Shown in pieces: positions 12,545 to 24,059 of a stretch of 64,000 nucleotides of DNA (position 1 is its first letter; the number at the start of each line of letters is the position of its first letter). This DNA is from Theobroma cacao. Taxonomy: Eukaryota > Streptophyta > Magnoliopsida > Malvales > Malvaceae. The DNA is taken from contig NC_030853.1 of the NCBI RefSeq assembly GCF_000208745.1, positions 16,296,193 to 16,360,192 of the forward strand, in the 5' to 3' direction. Both the position numbers and the translations under genes were made by a program. The notes beneath the pieces were generated by a model. That model made no database searches. It saw only the letters and a program-made list of their open reading frames with translations, and was not told where the DNA came from.

Positions 12545-13866
12545 GATCAAACTACTTAAAAATTGGTCAATTTAGTTTTTATATTTTGACATTATGTGCA
12601 ATCGGATCTTTATGAATAATTTTGTCTAAATTGACCGCTAATTATGCTGGCATGTCAGATGATGTTGACATGGCACTAATGTGTCAAAAAAAAATTTTGA
12701 GAGAAAAAAAATTGTGCGACATCAGTTTTTTTATATCATGTCATAAGGAATAAATTATACAAAATTATATAATATAAGGATTAAATTGAACAAAACTCTA
12801 TAGTAGAAGAACTTCTTAGGTATTTTTACTATTTTTTATTTCACATTACATATGGGAATGTTGGTCCTCTCCATAGGCTGAAACGATATATCTAAGCGTA
12901 TGAAAATCTTGAAACATTGTAATTGAATGCAATTTTTACTTGTAATAAGAAACCCTGCTATTTTTTATTTTATTGATCTATTTATGCAATCCAAGAAAAA
13001 ATATATCATGAAATGACAGCATTGTATTAACTTCTCATTTGTACCAGAAAACATAGAAGGTAACAATTTGATTCATGTTCAAATACAAATCAATTACATT
13101 GCATTGCTCCATTTTTAAGAATTAACTCAAAAAATGTAACATCTAGTTTAATTTCTTGATTACAAAATAATCAATTTTAGTTAAAAAAGAATTGTAAGAT
13201 CCATTTATCTATCCCAAGATCTTTCACCAGCTCCAACAAAATAACAATAACCAAAATAACAGTAGTACAATAACATCAACCACATAGGCCTTCATCGATT
13301 GTTGATTTGTTAGATGGTGCATTAGTTTCAACTCAAGAAAGCATCATAAAAGGGGAGGTAAAATGAAACAAAAAATAGCAGGGTTTTATATTACTAGTAA
13401 AAATTGCATTCAACTAGAGTGTTTCATATCATAAGGAAAAATTGCATTCAACTATAGTGTTTCAAGATTTCCATACACTTCATACACTATTTCAACTTAT
13501 AGTAAGGGTCAACATTCCCATATATAATGTGAAACAAAAAAAATGGTGAAAGTATCTAAGAAGTCTATATAGTGTAGAGTTTTATTCAATTTAATTCATA
13601 TACTTTGCTATTTAGTGTAACTTGGTCCTTATAACGTGGTATAGAAAAAATTAATGTGGAGAATTTTTCTCAAAAAAAAAAAATTGTTTGACACATCAGT
13701 GTTACCTCAACATTAATATAATTAACGGCCAATTTGGACTAAGTTAATTATAAAAACTCAATTGCATACAATGCCATAATATATAGATTAAATTAATCAA
13801 TTTTTTAATAAAGAGATTAAATTGAAAAAAAACATTATAGTACAAGGACTTCTTGAGTAGTTTGCC
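12545..13866. mobile_element. Foldback / MULE-like element with inverted arms of about 450 bp
   Basis: The left arm (about 12545-12975) and the right arm (about 13375-13866) are inverted copies along nearly their whole length. Shared phrases include CAAACTACT at the tips, ATATGGGAATGTTG, AAATCTTGAAACA and AACCCTGCTATTTTTT at the inner edge. The loop of about 400 bp carries no ORF. The transcript of either strand could fold into a hairpin. No target duplication is evident. Confidence 0.75.
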
Positions 13867-14331
13867 TTGATTGAAATATTAAATTTGTGACAACTTTGGT
13901 TTCAAAAGTGTAAATATTGTAATTTTTTTTCCTTGTGTATTTTGTAATTGAAAATTGATGAAATGAGGTAAACATGAATTCAAAATCCAAAATTTATCCA
14001 TGAGTTGAACGAAAGTCTTAACTCAAGATTTCGAAATCCAGACTCACAAACAAGCTCTAAAAAACAAAAAAAAAAATTATAAAATATTAAATCAAATAAT
14101 AATTATATATATTCGAATATTTAACTTACTAGTTGGTATTTATTTAATTAAAAGATAAGGTTCAGATTTTTTTTCCGGAATAAAAAAAACCACCTACTCA
14201 CATGGGAAAGGGGCCCAATACGAGGAAAACTGAGGCAAGACAAGCAGGGCAGAAATCTAAAGAACCAATTCCGCAAAAATAAACCCAACAGCTCAGTTAA
14301 ATGAAGAAGACCTTAGCCAGAGAAAACACAG
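13867..14331. other. Upstream region of the first PPR gene
   Basis: AT-rich DNA that must contain the PPR promoter and 5' UTR. I cannot place a convincing TATA box and see no other gene. Confidence 0.4.
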
Positions 14332-16350
14332 ATGCCTTATCTCTTCCCCCTTCCAAGTTTCAAGAATTTTTTCTTCATTCTAACTCTTTTGCTCTTCTAC
14401 TTTAGCAAAGCCACTCTCAAGAGCACGAGTTCAAAAAGCCAAACCTTTTTACTTCATCAAAATCTCCAATGCAGAACCTCATTTTCTATGCAAAATTCCC
14501 ACCATTTTCCTCTCCCTAAACCCTTCCAAAACCCCATGTCTATCCCTTTTAAATCCCCATCATGGTTCTCCACGAGAAGGCTCTTTGAACAAAAGCTCCA
14601 AGACCTCCATAAATGTACTAACTTAAGCCACATTAAACAACTCCAAGCCCAAATAATCAGACAAAATCTTCACCAAGACCTTTATATAGCTCCCAAGTTA
14701 ATTTCAGCTTTCTCTCTTTGCCGCCAAATAACCTTAGCTCTTAACGTTTTTAACCAAATTCAAGACCCCAATGTTCATTTGTATAACAATTTGATAAGAG
14801 CCTATGTACAAAATTCACAGCCCAGCCAAGCCTTTTCTTTTTTCTTTGATATGCAATGGAATGGGATTTTGGCTGACAATTTTACGTATACTTTTCTTTT
14901 AAAGGCTTGTACTGATCTGAAAATGGTGGAAATGATACATACCCAGATTGAAAAAAATGGTTTTTTGAGTGATATTTTTGTACCGAATGCTCTTATTGAT
15001 AGTTATTCAAAGTTTGGAGAATTGGGTATTAAAGCAGCTTTGAAGTTGTTTATGGTAATGGAAGATAGAGATGTTGTTTCCTGGAATTCTATGATGGGGG
15101 GGCTATTGAAAGTTGGGGAGTTGAGGGAAGCTAGGAAGTTGTTTGATGAAATGCCTCAGAGAGATATGGTTAGTTGGAATACAATTTTGGATGGTTATGT
15201 TAAAGCAGGAGAGATGGAGAAAGCTTTTGAATTGTTTCAAAAGATACCTCAGAGGAATGTTGTGTCTTGGTCAACGATGGTTTCAGGTTATAGTAAGGCT
15301 GGGGATATGGATATGGCTAGGGTTTTGTTTGATAGGATGCCAGTTAAGACATTGGTTCCTTGGACTATAATTATATCCGGCTATGCAGAAAAGGGGTTAG
15401 CAAAGGAAGCTATTGAGTTGTATGATCGAATGGAGCAAGATGGACTGGAGTTGGATGATGGAACTGTTATTGGTATTCTGGCTGCTTGTGCTGAGTCTGG
15501 TTTGTTAGCAGTGGGTGTAAAAGTGCATAATTCAATAGAGAGGCTTAGGTTTAGATGTAGCATTGCGGTGTGTAATGCATTAGTTGATATGTATGCAAAG
15601 TGTGGTAGTCTGGACAAGGCATGGAGTGTTTTCAATGGAATGCCAAAAAGGGATGTGGTTTCTTGGAATGCGATGCTGCAGGGGTTTGCTATGCATGGGC
15701 ATGGGAAGGAAGCACTTCAAGTTTTCTCCAGATTGAAGAAGGAAGGATTTCAGCCTGATAGAGTTACTTTTGTTGGTATCTTGTGTGCCTGTACCCATGC
15801 AGGCTTTATTGATGAGGGTGTTGAATACTTCTATGTGATGGAAAAGGATTATGGGATTGTTCCCCAAATCGAGCATTATGGTTGCATGGTTGACCTTTTA
15901 GGCCGTGGAGGGCGTTTAAATGAAGCTTTTAGACTTGTTCAAATCATGCCTTTTGAACCAAATGCCATTATTTGGGGTACGCTTTTGGCTGCATGCCGAT
16001 TGCATAATGCTGTGAAACTGGCAGAGAAGGTGATTGATCACCTTCTTAAATTGGATCCTTCAGATCCCGGAAATTATTCCATGTTAGCAAATATTTTTGC
16101 TGCATCAGGGGATTGGGACAATGTTGCAAGTGTAAGGCTTCGAATGAAGAGCATAGGGGTCCAAAAACCATCAGGATCAAGTTCTATTGAAATAGACAAT
16201 GAGGTCCATGATTTCACTGTATTTGATAAATCACACCCAAAATTTGATGGAATATATCAAATGATTGAGAGGTTGCGAGAGGACCTTAAGCAAGTTGTAC
16301 ACCCCGAAGGTACAACCTTACCGATAGAAGTTGGTGAGGTGGTGATTTAG
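14332..16350 (+). CDS. PPR protein, PLS class with E/E+ tail (At3g29230-like)
   Basis: Single-exon gene, 672 residues. A targeting-like N-terminus (about 1-80) is followed by tandem PPR motifs from about 145 to 545, with many VVSWN/VSWNTIL starts and FDEMPQRD ends. Helix pairs such as NALVDMYAKCGSLDKA are clear. The tail has the E motif (about 546-618, ending KPSGSSSIEID) and E+ (VHDFTVFDKSHP). There is no DYW deaminase domain. Such proteins bind organelle RNA one base per repeat, usually for C-to-U editing in plastids or mitochondria together with a separate DYW partner. The sequence resembles Arabidopsis At3g29230 (PCMP-E27) as remembered. The annotated ATG gives a long leader; Met53 or Met69 are possible starts. 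The RNA target and the organelle cannot be read here. Confidence 0.93.
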   Translation: MPYLFPLPSFKNFFFILTLLLFYFSKATLKSTSSKSQTFLLHQNLQCRTSFSMQNSHHFPLPKPFQNPMSIPFKSPSWFSTRRLFEQKLQDLHKCTNLSHIKQLQAQIIRQNLHQDLYIAPKLISAFSLCRQITLALNVFNQIQDPNVHLYNNLIRAYVQNSQPSQAFSFFFDMQWNGILADNFTYTFLLKACTDLKMVEMIHTQIEKNGFLSDIFVPNALIDSYSKFGELGIKAALKLFMVMEDRDVVSWNSMMGGLLKVGELREARKLFDEMPQRDMVSWNTILDGYVKAGEMEKAFELFQKIPQRNVVSWSTMVSGYSKAGDMDMARVLFDRMPVKTLVPWTIIISGYAEKGLAKEAIELYDRMEQDGLELDDGTVIGILAACAESGLLAVGVKVHNSIERLRFRCSIAVCNALVDMYAKCGSLDKAWSVFNGMPKRDVVSWNAMLQGFAMHGHGKEALQVFSRLKKEGFQPDRVTFVGILCACTHAGFIDEGVEYFYVMEKDYGIVPQIEHYGCMVDLLGRGGRLNEAFRLVQIMPFEPNAIIWGTLLAACRLHNAVKLAEKVIDHLLKLDPSDPGNYSMLANIFAASGDWDNVASVRLRMKSIGVQKPSGSSSIEIDNEVHDFTVFDKSHPKFDGIYQMIERLREDLKQVVHPEGTTLPIEVGEVVI

Positions 16351-16894
16351 ATGATTGCACTGCTACAAGATTGTTTAATTACAATTTGCAAGCATATTAT
16401 AAGTTATCACTCAAAGAGGTAGGGGCACTCTTGTAAAAAGCCTGTATTTCGGGAGAGTCAAGCTCTTTTCTCTACTTCTTTAGTTGCAAACTGACCAAGA
16501 AAAGAAGTAATTGACTCTGGGAGAATATGAAAAGCATAAGACGATGGGTGTAGAGTGGATTATGGAGCGAGTGGTTTATTTTTTATATGATTTTATCTGT
16601 AAACTTAAACTTATTTTAATGCCAATGTGTTACATATTTGTTCAAATAGATGATAAAACATTTTAGTTGATATTTCTCCTTTTATTGTCCCATGTTGTTA
16701 AATGGACTTACTTTCCTTATTACTCTGTTTTCTCCCACTTCCACTCACTTTCTTTCTCAATAGTTTTAACGCATCTGTTTTGTTGGTTAGGACTTTCTCC
16801 TATAGGTTGCTGCAAATTTATAAGGTTATTGGTTGTAAATGTCCAATTTTGGCTAACTATTATTCTTGTAGTATTGTATTATAGAAAAAAATTA
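16351..16894. other. 3' flank of the PPR gene, no further gene
   Basis: T-rich trailing sequence that includes the PPR 3' UTR. Short ORFs are without recognisable features. Confidence 0.45.
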
Positions 16895-16897
16895 CAT

Positions 16898-17445
16898 TAA
16901 GGGTGTTTCAAGCGCAGAAGCGTTCAAGGGTATTCTAAGCGCCAAAAAGCGTTCCAAGCACAAAAACATCTAGAGTCATTCCAAGTGCAAAAGCGTCTAG
17001 GGCATTCCAAGCGTGAAAGCACCCAGGGTATTTCGAGCTCGGAAGCGGGTGTTTCAAGCATGGAAGCGTCCAGGGATATTACAATCACAAAAGTGCCCAA
17101 GAGTGTTTTAAGTGCAGAAGCGCCCAAGGGTGTTCTAAGCTCGAAAGCGCTCAAAGGTCGTTCTAAGCGTGGAAATGCCCAAGAGTTGTTCCAAGCGCGG
17201 AAGTACCCAAGGGTATTCCAAGCAAGGAAACGCCCAAGGGTGTTTTAAGTATGGAAGCGCTCAGGGATATTCCAAGTGCAAAAGCCCCCATGGGCGTTCC
17301 AAGCGCGGAAGCACCAGGGGTATTCCAAGCACGGAAGCATCCAAGAACGTTCCAAGCATGAAAACGGCACGGAAGGGCCCAAGGGTGTTCTAAACGCAAA
17401 AGATCCCAAGAGCGTTCCAAGTGCGGAAGCACCTAGGAAGAAGCA
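16898..17445. repeat. 27-bp minisatellite, about 20 copies
   Basis: Units follow the consensus GGTGTTCCAAGCGCGGAAGC followed by GCCCAAG, 27 bp in total, with substitutions and a few indels. The array is much more GC-rich than its surroundings. Because 27 is a multiple of three, long stretches stay open in several frames on both strands (for example 16985-17248 plus and 17163-17432 minus, nine-residue periods). These ORFs are a by-product of the repeat, and I see no sign of a gene. Confidence 0.85.
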
Positions 17446-19690
17446 TTGAACAACTGTTTGTTTGGGGCAGTGAAAGTAACTTAGAACGAGCTGTAGAGTT
17501 CATGAGTTACCTTCACATTTGGGATGTTTTAGAGAGTTTGGCTTGATAGCTCAAATATGGAGATAGTTCGTCTTAAACTTTCTTTGAAGTACATGTATTT
17601 TACCATTTTTTCTTTTTTTTTTTCTTAAAAATATACGTGGCGCACTGTCAAGTGTTACTATTTCATTACCCAAAACTTGCGCCAACTACTCAACTACATT
17701 GCTATTTTCTTAATATCTTATAAACCGTTCTTTTAACTACTCTTCTATGACAAGCATGTTTATTGAACGTATTCTTCCAACTACTTCTAAGAAGATGCTC
17801 CTGATTAGTAAAAATATGAGAGTCTTGGAAGTTATAGGAAACAAAAAGAAAACATTAGAAATCTAGCAGAGATTATCTTGAAAGCTCTCTCAAGACTCCT
17901 GTAAACATTCTTTCTATTCAGTCATTCCCATTTATCGTAATCCATCGTTTCCTTCACTTTTTCTTATCCCTCACCATATGCCACCAAAGCATTTACGCTT
18001 CAAAAACTACTCCAGTCTTTCTCGCTGTCGCCTCTAGCGTATTCTGATTCACTCATTGCAACATATCCTCTCTTTCTATCATAAGAATCCTCTACACTGG
18101 TTAAATTTGCTTGATTGTTAAGAGCCAATATGTTTTGTGGGGAGTGTTTCTTGTTGTGGTTGGATGATTGATTAAAAGAAACTATAGGCTTCTTCTTTCT
18201 CCACCTGTTTCCTTCATCTTTCTTAGCATTTATCTATCCCACCTGTTTGTGTCACTTAGTCATTGCTCATGCTACTGCTGGTACAATGCTTATGTGCTGT
18301 AAACTTGCATTTTTTGGGCGTTGGAAGTTCATTTTTGGAAATGCTTACTACTATCCTTGAGCAGTCCCCCACCCCCCTCCCCCCTACCACCATCCTCCCT
18401 AACAGCTTCAAACTAATTTAGCTAGGGTGCTTAACAGAAAATATGAGCCTGCAGTAGATCCACCGTGACGAACTTTTGTGCTGCAGGTTCGTGTCTACTT
18501 TAGAAGCTAAGCTGAATGAGGTCATTCCAGTAGGTTAAGGTAAGAAGGATATCACATTTTTGTAGCAGACACCCGGCTTGTCTAACATTTTCTTTTTCCT
18601 CTATGGGCCTTGAATGCTGCTTCGCCTCTTCTTTATTTGGTGAAAAGAGGAACATTCATGCTTTGCCTGTCACTATAGAAAGGAAAAGCAAAGCAACTGT
18701 ACAGGAAAATCTCATATATCTGTACTATTTTGGCAAATACAAGTACCCAATGCTTATAGCATTGGGACTCAATCAATGTGCCTCATCTCATTCCATGGGT
18801 GACCATTGCTCCCACCTGCCCCCTATTTTAATTAAAAAGGCGACAGTTATTGGGATGATGCTGTTGATGTGAAGCAATCTTGGAGAACAGAGCAACTAAG
18901 TAGATGCCTAGAAACCCATTATCTCAGTTTTGGATTTGAAAATGACAAGATAATATTAACAGTGGAATGAGCACCAGTGTGACTTTCCTAATATTCTAAA
19001 GGCATTGCCAACTTCTAGGATAACAAGTGTTATGTATAAATATATAGATGCTACTTCAAGAAAGCTCTATCTATTAACCCCCTCTTTACAAACCGAACAA
19101 ACGTTGGCACTGAGCTGGAGCTTAGCAAAATTAAAGACACATGGCACTCGCACTTGCAGTTGGCTTAAGTTGGAGGCACTTATATTCTTTCAGTTGAGGA
19201 ATATTCCCCTGCTCAATTGACTAACTTCTAATTTTGCAATATTTTGTTTCAAGAAGTTTAGTTTAGTGGGTTATCAAGGAAGTCTATCCACTCTTGAGAA
19301 GAAGATATCATTTCCCTTTTTTGCCCTCTTGGCATCCCCCCCTTTATGTAGGCAAGCGGAGGATGCACTACCAAACTTGTTGAATTGTCCAAATTGCATT
19401 TGAAAGTAAGGTGAGCAGCAGAAAATGTTAAAAAACGTGACAGGCTAAGTGGATGACACATCATTAAAAAGTGTCTGCTGAGATAGTGGTTCGATAACAA
19501 ATAACTGGCTATGAGCATGACACATCATCTCAGAAAGGGTTAAAATGTCCATTAACTACTTCCCACAAAAGAAGGTCTAGGCTTCAGTGTCCAAATGCTG
19601 TGCTGTTCGTAAAGCGCAAGACAAAGCCTCCAACTTGGATGGAATGGGATGAGAATGAATTCAGCTTGTGGTGCATATATACTCTCATTC
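17446..19690. other. Intergenic, no gene recognised
   Basis: This begins with a segment (about 17465-17540, containing AGTGAAAGTAACTTA and CTTCACATTTGGGATGT) that recurs in altered form at about 62953-63020, so it belongs to a dispersed repeat. The rest is ordinary AT-rich DNA with a C-rich run near 18366-18400. The ORF at 18603-18872 has no domain or good coding context. Confidence 0.45.
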
Positions 19691-19694
19691 CAAG

Positions 19695-19700
19695 TATAAA
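19695..19700 (+). promoter_or_regulatory. Candidate TATA box of the DUF179 gene
   Basis: TATAAA lies 75-80 bp upstream of the ATG at 19775. A second AT motif (CATATATAC) lies about 20 bp further up. Inferred from position only. Confidence 0.35.
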
Positions 19701-19774
19701 TTGCCCAGTATTGGCTCTCTTATCCTTTAGGATCTTCACTTGAATTTGACGGAACTACGCACAGAAGACAAAGC

Positions 19775-20891
19775 ATGGAAGCTTGCTGTCTTTCGTCAAA
19801 TTCATTCACTAAAAGCGTTGAGCTTGTGCCCTCAATCAAAGCTAAAGCACTCTCCTTTCCAAAAAGAAACGCCAACCTTTCCCACCGTAGAAAAGTTGCC
19901 TTCCCAACTTGTATAACATGTAAGTTGTTCAATTTCCATATCAACATTACATCAACTGAATAAATCTTGTATTGGGTTTGATTTTGTGGTCTGATTTTAT
20001 TTTGAGAAGTGTCTTAACCCACACATACACCGGCAGGATACATTTATTGATCATAAGCATTGCTACTGATACCACTTACAATATTTTGGGCCTGAAAAGC
20101 AATGCTTCTGTGATTATTAAACTTGTTTTTGGATAATCTAATGAGTTTTTTCACTGATAGGCTGCCATCTCGGTTCATCTTCACCGTTGGATGATGACAG
20201 CAGACCAATCCTTGATCCTGATTGGCGTTCATTTAGAGCAAGATTAGTGGCTGAGGAGAAAGTATCAAGGCCCGAGGACTCGTCAGCATATGCCGACCCT
20301 GATCATCCACCAGTTACGCTTGGTGACAAATGGGCTCATATAATCCATGAACCGGAAAAGGGTTGTCTGCTCATCGCCAAGGAGAAGCTGGATGGGGTCC
20401 ACATTTTCGAACGGACGGTGATCCTGCTCTTATCAACTGGGCCCATAGGCCCATCCGGGATCATATTGAACCGGCCGTCGCTGATGTCGATAAAAGAAAT
20501 GAGATCGACGGTGCTGGACGTTGTGGGGACGTTCTCGGATAGGCCATTGTTCTTCGGCGGGCCTTTGGAAGAAGGGTTGTTCCTGGTGAGCCCGACGGGG
20601 AATGATAACAGCGCGGTGTTTGAAGAGGTTATGAAAGGGTTGTATTACGGAACGAAAGAGAGCGTTGGATGTGCAGCGGAGATGGTCAAGAGAAACGAGG
20701 TCGGGGCAGGGGATTTAAGGTTCTTCGATGGGTATTGTGGGTGGGAGAAGGAGCAATTGAATGAGGAGATAAGGGCTGGTTATTGGACAGTGGCAGCTTG
20801 TAGCCCAAGTGTAATTGGTCTTGGGAGTGTAGGAAGTGTTGGGCTTTGGGAAGAGATTCTTGGGCTTATGGGTCCTAGAAAGGTTTGGTGA
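19775..20891 (+). CDS. UPF0301 / DUF179 (AlgH-like) protein, likely plastid
   Basis: Two exons, 19775-19919 and 20161-20891, with GT-AG junctions and closing phase, give 291 residues. The first about 57 residues are Ser/Lys/Arg-rich and acid-poor, as in a chloroplast transit peptide. A plant-specific segment with DPDWRSFRARLVAEE follows. The AlgH fold starts near residue 115: GCLLIAKEKLDG, then GPSGIILNRP, LFFGGPLEEGLFLVSP and FDGYCGWEKEQL followed by RAGYW. Bacterial AlgH/YqgE relatives have no settled biochemical activity, and plant members are uncharacterised to my knowledge. It resembles Arabidopsis At3g29240, which from memory sits next to the PPR gene At3g29230, the same neighbour order as here. 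Exon 2 is visibly more GC-rich than its surroundings. An internal start in exon 2 would remove the targeting segment and is less likely. Confidence 0.9.
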
Positions 20892-22919
20892 AGTTACACG
20901 CCATACAAATTGTAGGACTGCTTCATCCAAGGTTATGTGCGTATTCAGGCAATAATTATACCATGATCTGGTCTATGGTAATGGAATCTGATCCATAGTC
21001 TTACATGTTGTATAGTATGCTCTCTATTATATAACTTTTAGCTTCTTTTTTGGCCAATGTTCTGGAGTTGATTTATGGTGAACAGAAATAGATTATATGG
21101 TCAAAACTAAGACTGCCTTTTTTGTCTAGCTGCAGAGCTAAAACAGAAAGTATGCAGTTAAAAAGAAAAGTGGGGCATATGAAGATGCAATGCTGCTTTC
21201 TTCCCCACCTATTCAAAATTTGAACAAAAGATGTTTCCTGTTTGAAATCAAAATGCAATTGCTATAATAAGGTTGTTGCACATATAGCTCCAGGAAATTT
21301 GGCCTGGTCTCTTCCACCTTCCCAACCCCATACCTTTAATGACTTGATCACCTATTATGCTTTATTTTCTTGTATAATCATGGTATATATAGATATTTCT
21401 CGTTACTCAGTCCAGGACGGCAAGCGTCCTTATTCATGCCCATGTCATTAACCTAGAATTTGGATTCCCAAACTTGAAAACATTTACATACAATGATAAC
21501 TCTATATTATGATGTACAAACTGACCAAACAAAACAACAATTTGACAAATTGTAGCAAATATTTAGATGGTCCTTTCAGCCTCCAGCCTACAGCCTACAT
21601 AGCTGTAATTTTTAATGTCAGCTTTATTAGTTAGGTGGGCAAGTTAAACATAGGGGGTTTTGGAAATTGATTGAGGGTTCAACATATTCAATCAAATTTA
21701 TGACGTGCCAAGATCATATGATGAATGGACTATTAAATACAAATATTTTATTCAGATCTAACAAAACACCATAACTACAAACCTATAATTTCAATTTGTA
21801 GATGGCCTAAATTATTGCCAACTATGAGAAGAGGAAGTAGATATTTTACATCATGGGACCAAGCAATTTATGCACAAAGGGTGCATACAGAGTAGCAGCA
21901 TTTAATGGAAGTCCTTAGGACCCCATCACTGAAAAATACCACATTTAAAATCCTTGTGCCCAATCCAATTTCGAAGATTCAAGCTGCAAGACAAGTATGT
22001 TTGGTAATCATTTCAATCACACTTTTTCCAACCCTTTTTTTGGGGGATTCATGTTCATTCTTTTGGCACTCTTAGCTTTTAGATCATTCCATTCAAAACA
22101 GACAGGCTTTTTAAAGTAGCTTTTGTTGATGATTTTGAACCCTTTTGTTTCAAATTAGAGCAGGTTTTGCCTGAAAACTGTATCTGGTTATGGTCCAAAA
22201 TTGGTCAAAAAGAAGGTAACCCTGAAGATCTTGCCAGGTTTCTTTTAACTGTAGTGAGAGGAGAGAAATACAGGGAAAGATGAAAAAAAAAAAAAAGTTG
22301 TGCTTCTTTTTCATTTGCAAAGTTTGCTTTAATTTACCTGCTTCTGGGTTGACTGCTGCTGCACAGTGTCATTGGATAAGAACATGTATCGACATAGTTG
22401 CCATCTGCACTGCACATAGAGAGCCTTGTACATGTTGAAATGAAGTTGATTAGAGTCACGTTATGACTAAACCTAACTTGAGATGACTTGCGGAATTCTG
22501 ACTGTTGCCAAGGTTGTTGAGTTCAGGTAACAACATGTATCAGTAGAAATCCCATGGATTTTAATTTATTCAAGGCATAATAACTGTTACGATTTATGTT
22601 GTAAACAAATAAGAATATTGTCATCAACTAATCATTCCATTTTTAGCCTTTCCTCATCAATGGTGATGGGTTGGAAAGCTGACAAAAGGATTCATTTCAT
22701 ATGAGAGAGAGGCAAATGCTTTTCAATAGGGGAATCAAATATAACTGGAAATATATATTTAATACACAAGTTGAAGATGCCAGAGGACTAATCAATGTGG
22801 TGTCAAAATATGTAGCCACGTTTATTCTCTTCAATTTTTTAATTGATTAATCAAGAAGTAAGGTATAGAATAGAAGGTGATCATTTTTGGACCTAACCAA
22901 AAAAATTATATGACTTTAC

Positions 22920-22950
<31 letters not shown>
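22920..22950. repeat. (AAT)n microsatellite
   Basis: About ten AAT units in a row. Confidence 0.9.
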
Positions 22951-22951
<1 letters not shown>

Positions 22952-23906
22952 GTTGGGTAAGATTCCTAAGCATATTGGATTTACACCCATAAAACTAATT
23001 TGAAAGAAAGCAAATAATTGTTCCAATGTGCAGCTAAATTGGGTCTCATCATTGATCATCTCAAAGTGCACTCTTTTTACCTCATTCTTGCTTTGGCTAT
23101 TCTTCACTTCATTTCAATTGAAATTAAACAAACAGTCCTATTTCATAATCATTTTTGTCGCTTTTTCAATTTTAAAATCCATGGTACATAATCCAAAACC
23201 ACATGATGCGTCCACATAATTTTAATTTCCAACTTTTTCTAATAACATAAATTTAAAAATTCTCCAAAATAAAACTGAAAGGAAAAGAAAAAGAAGAAGG
23301 GAGGAACATGTAGTAATCCTTCCAAAAACAATAAACCCATCAATGGGACAGGACACGAAGCTTATCTGTTAATGAATATTAACATTCCATGATTGGTCAC
23401 AGCACTCAGAATAAAAGAGTTGGTTGCTGCAAAAGGACCGAAGATCATGATCAAATAAGTTAGGAACCAACCAACCAACCAATCCAACATAGATAAGCAA
23501 ACAAACGCAATAATCCAAATAAATTTTAATAATTAGAAAAGTTTTCAAACCCCAAACCAGAAAGAGAAAAAAAAAAAAAAGAAGAAAAGGAAAAAAAAAA
23601 GGAATTTTCTTTTGTTGTGGCTGCGCGTGTGACAGAACTTTTAGTTCCTAGTATTAGAAAATAAAAGACGTCGTACTTTGTCTGAGAGTGTTGTTGTCTC
23701 ATGTGTTTGAAACTGCGCGTGGGGGTGTGACAGAGTCTTCAGAAAACAAGATTTTATAAGTGAAAGCAATGGTGGGGTCAGCTGTTTTGGAAACTGTTGG
23801 GGAGGTGTTGTTTGAGTAAACCCAGGTGTCTGAATTTTTCTTAAACTACTTAAAAATATGTGTACCCAAAAAGCATGGAGGGTGGGAGAGAATCTAGAAA
23901 TTGTGA

Positions 23907-23945
23907 AATAATAATAATAATAATAATTTATTTATTTATTTATTT
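23907..23945. repeat. Compound (AAT)n(TTTA)n microsatellite
   Basis: About seven AAT units run directly into about five TTTA units. Confidence 0.9.
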
Positions 23946-24059
23946 CAAGAAGGGGCATATCTTTCACATCCTCATTGGCCCAGAAAAGAAAAAGGTTATG
24001 AGAAAAAGGTTTACATTAATTGAAAAACAAAGCTAAGTATAATAGAATAATGAGTGAGA

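Larger units (their letters stand above)
20892..24040. other. Long intergenic region, no gene recognised
   Basis: AT-rich DNA with simple repeats near 22920 and 23907. The ORFs are short and lack domains. The part nearest 24 kb is probably upstream regulatory DNA of the DUF863 gene. Confidence 0.45.

Noticed and set aside
16924..17432. Several overlapping ORFs on both strands
   Set aside because: They are the reading frames of the 27-bp minisatellite; no start context, domain or conserved flank supports a protein.
18603..18872. ORF of 89 codons upstream of the DUF179 gene
   Set aside because: No domain, no splice or promoter context, and no similarity I recognise.
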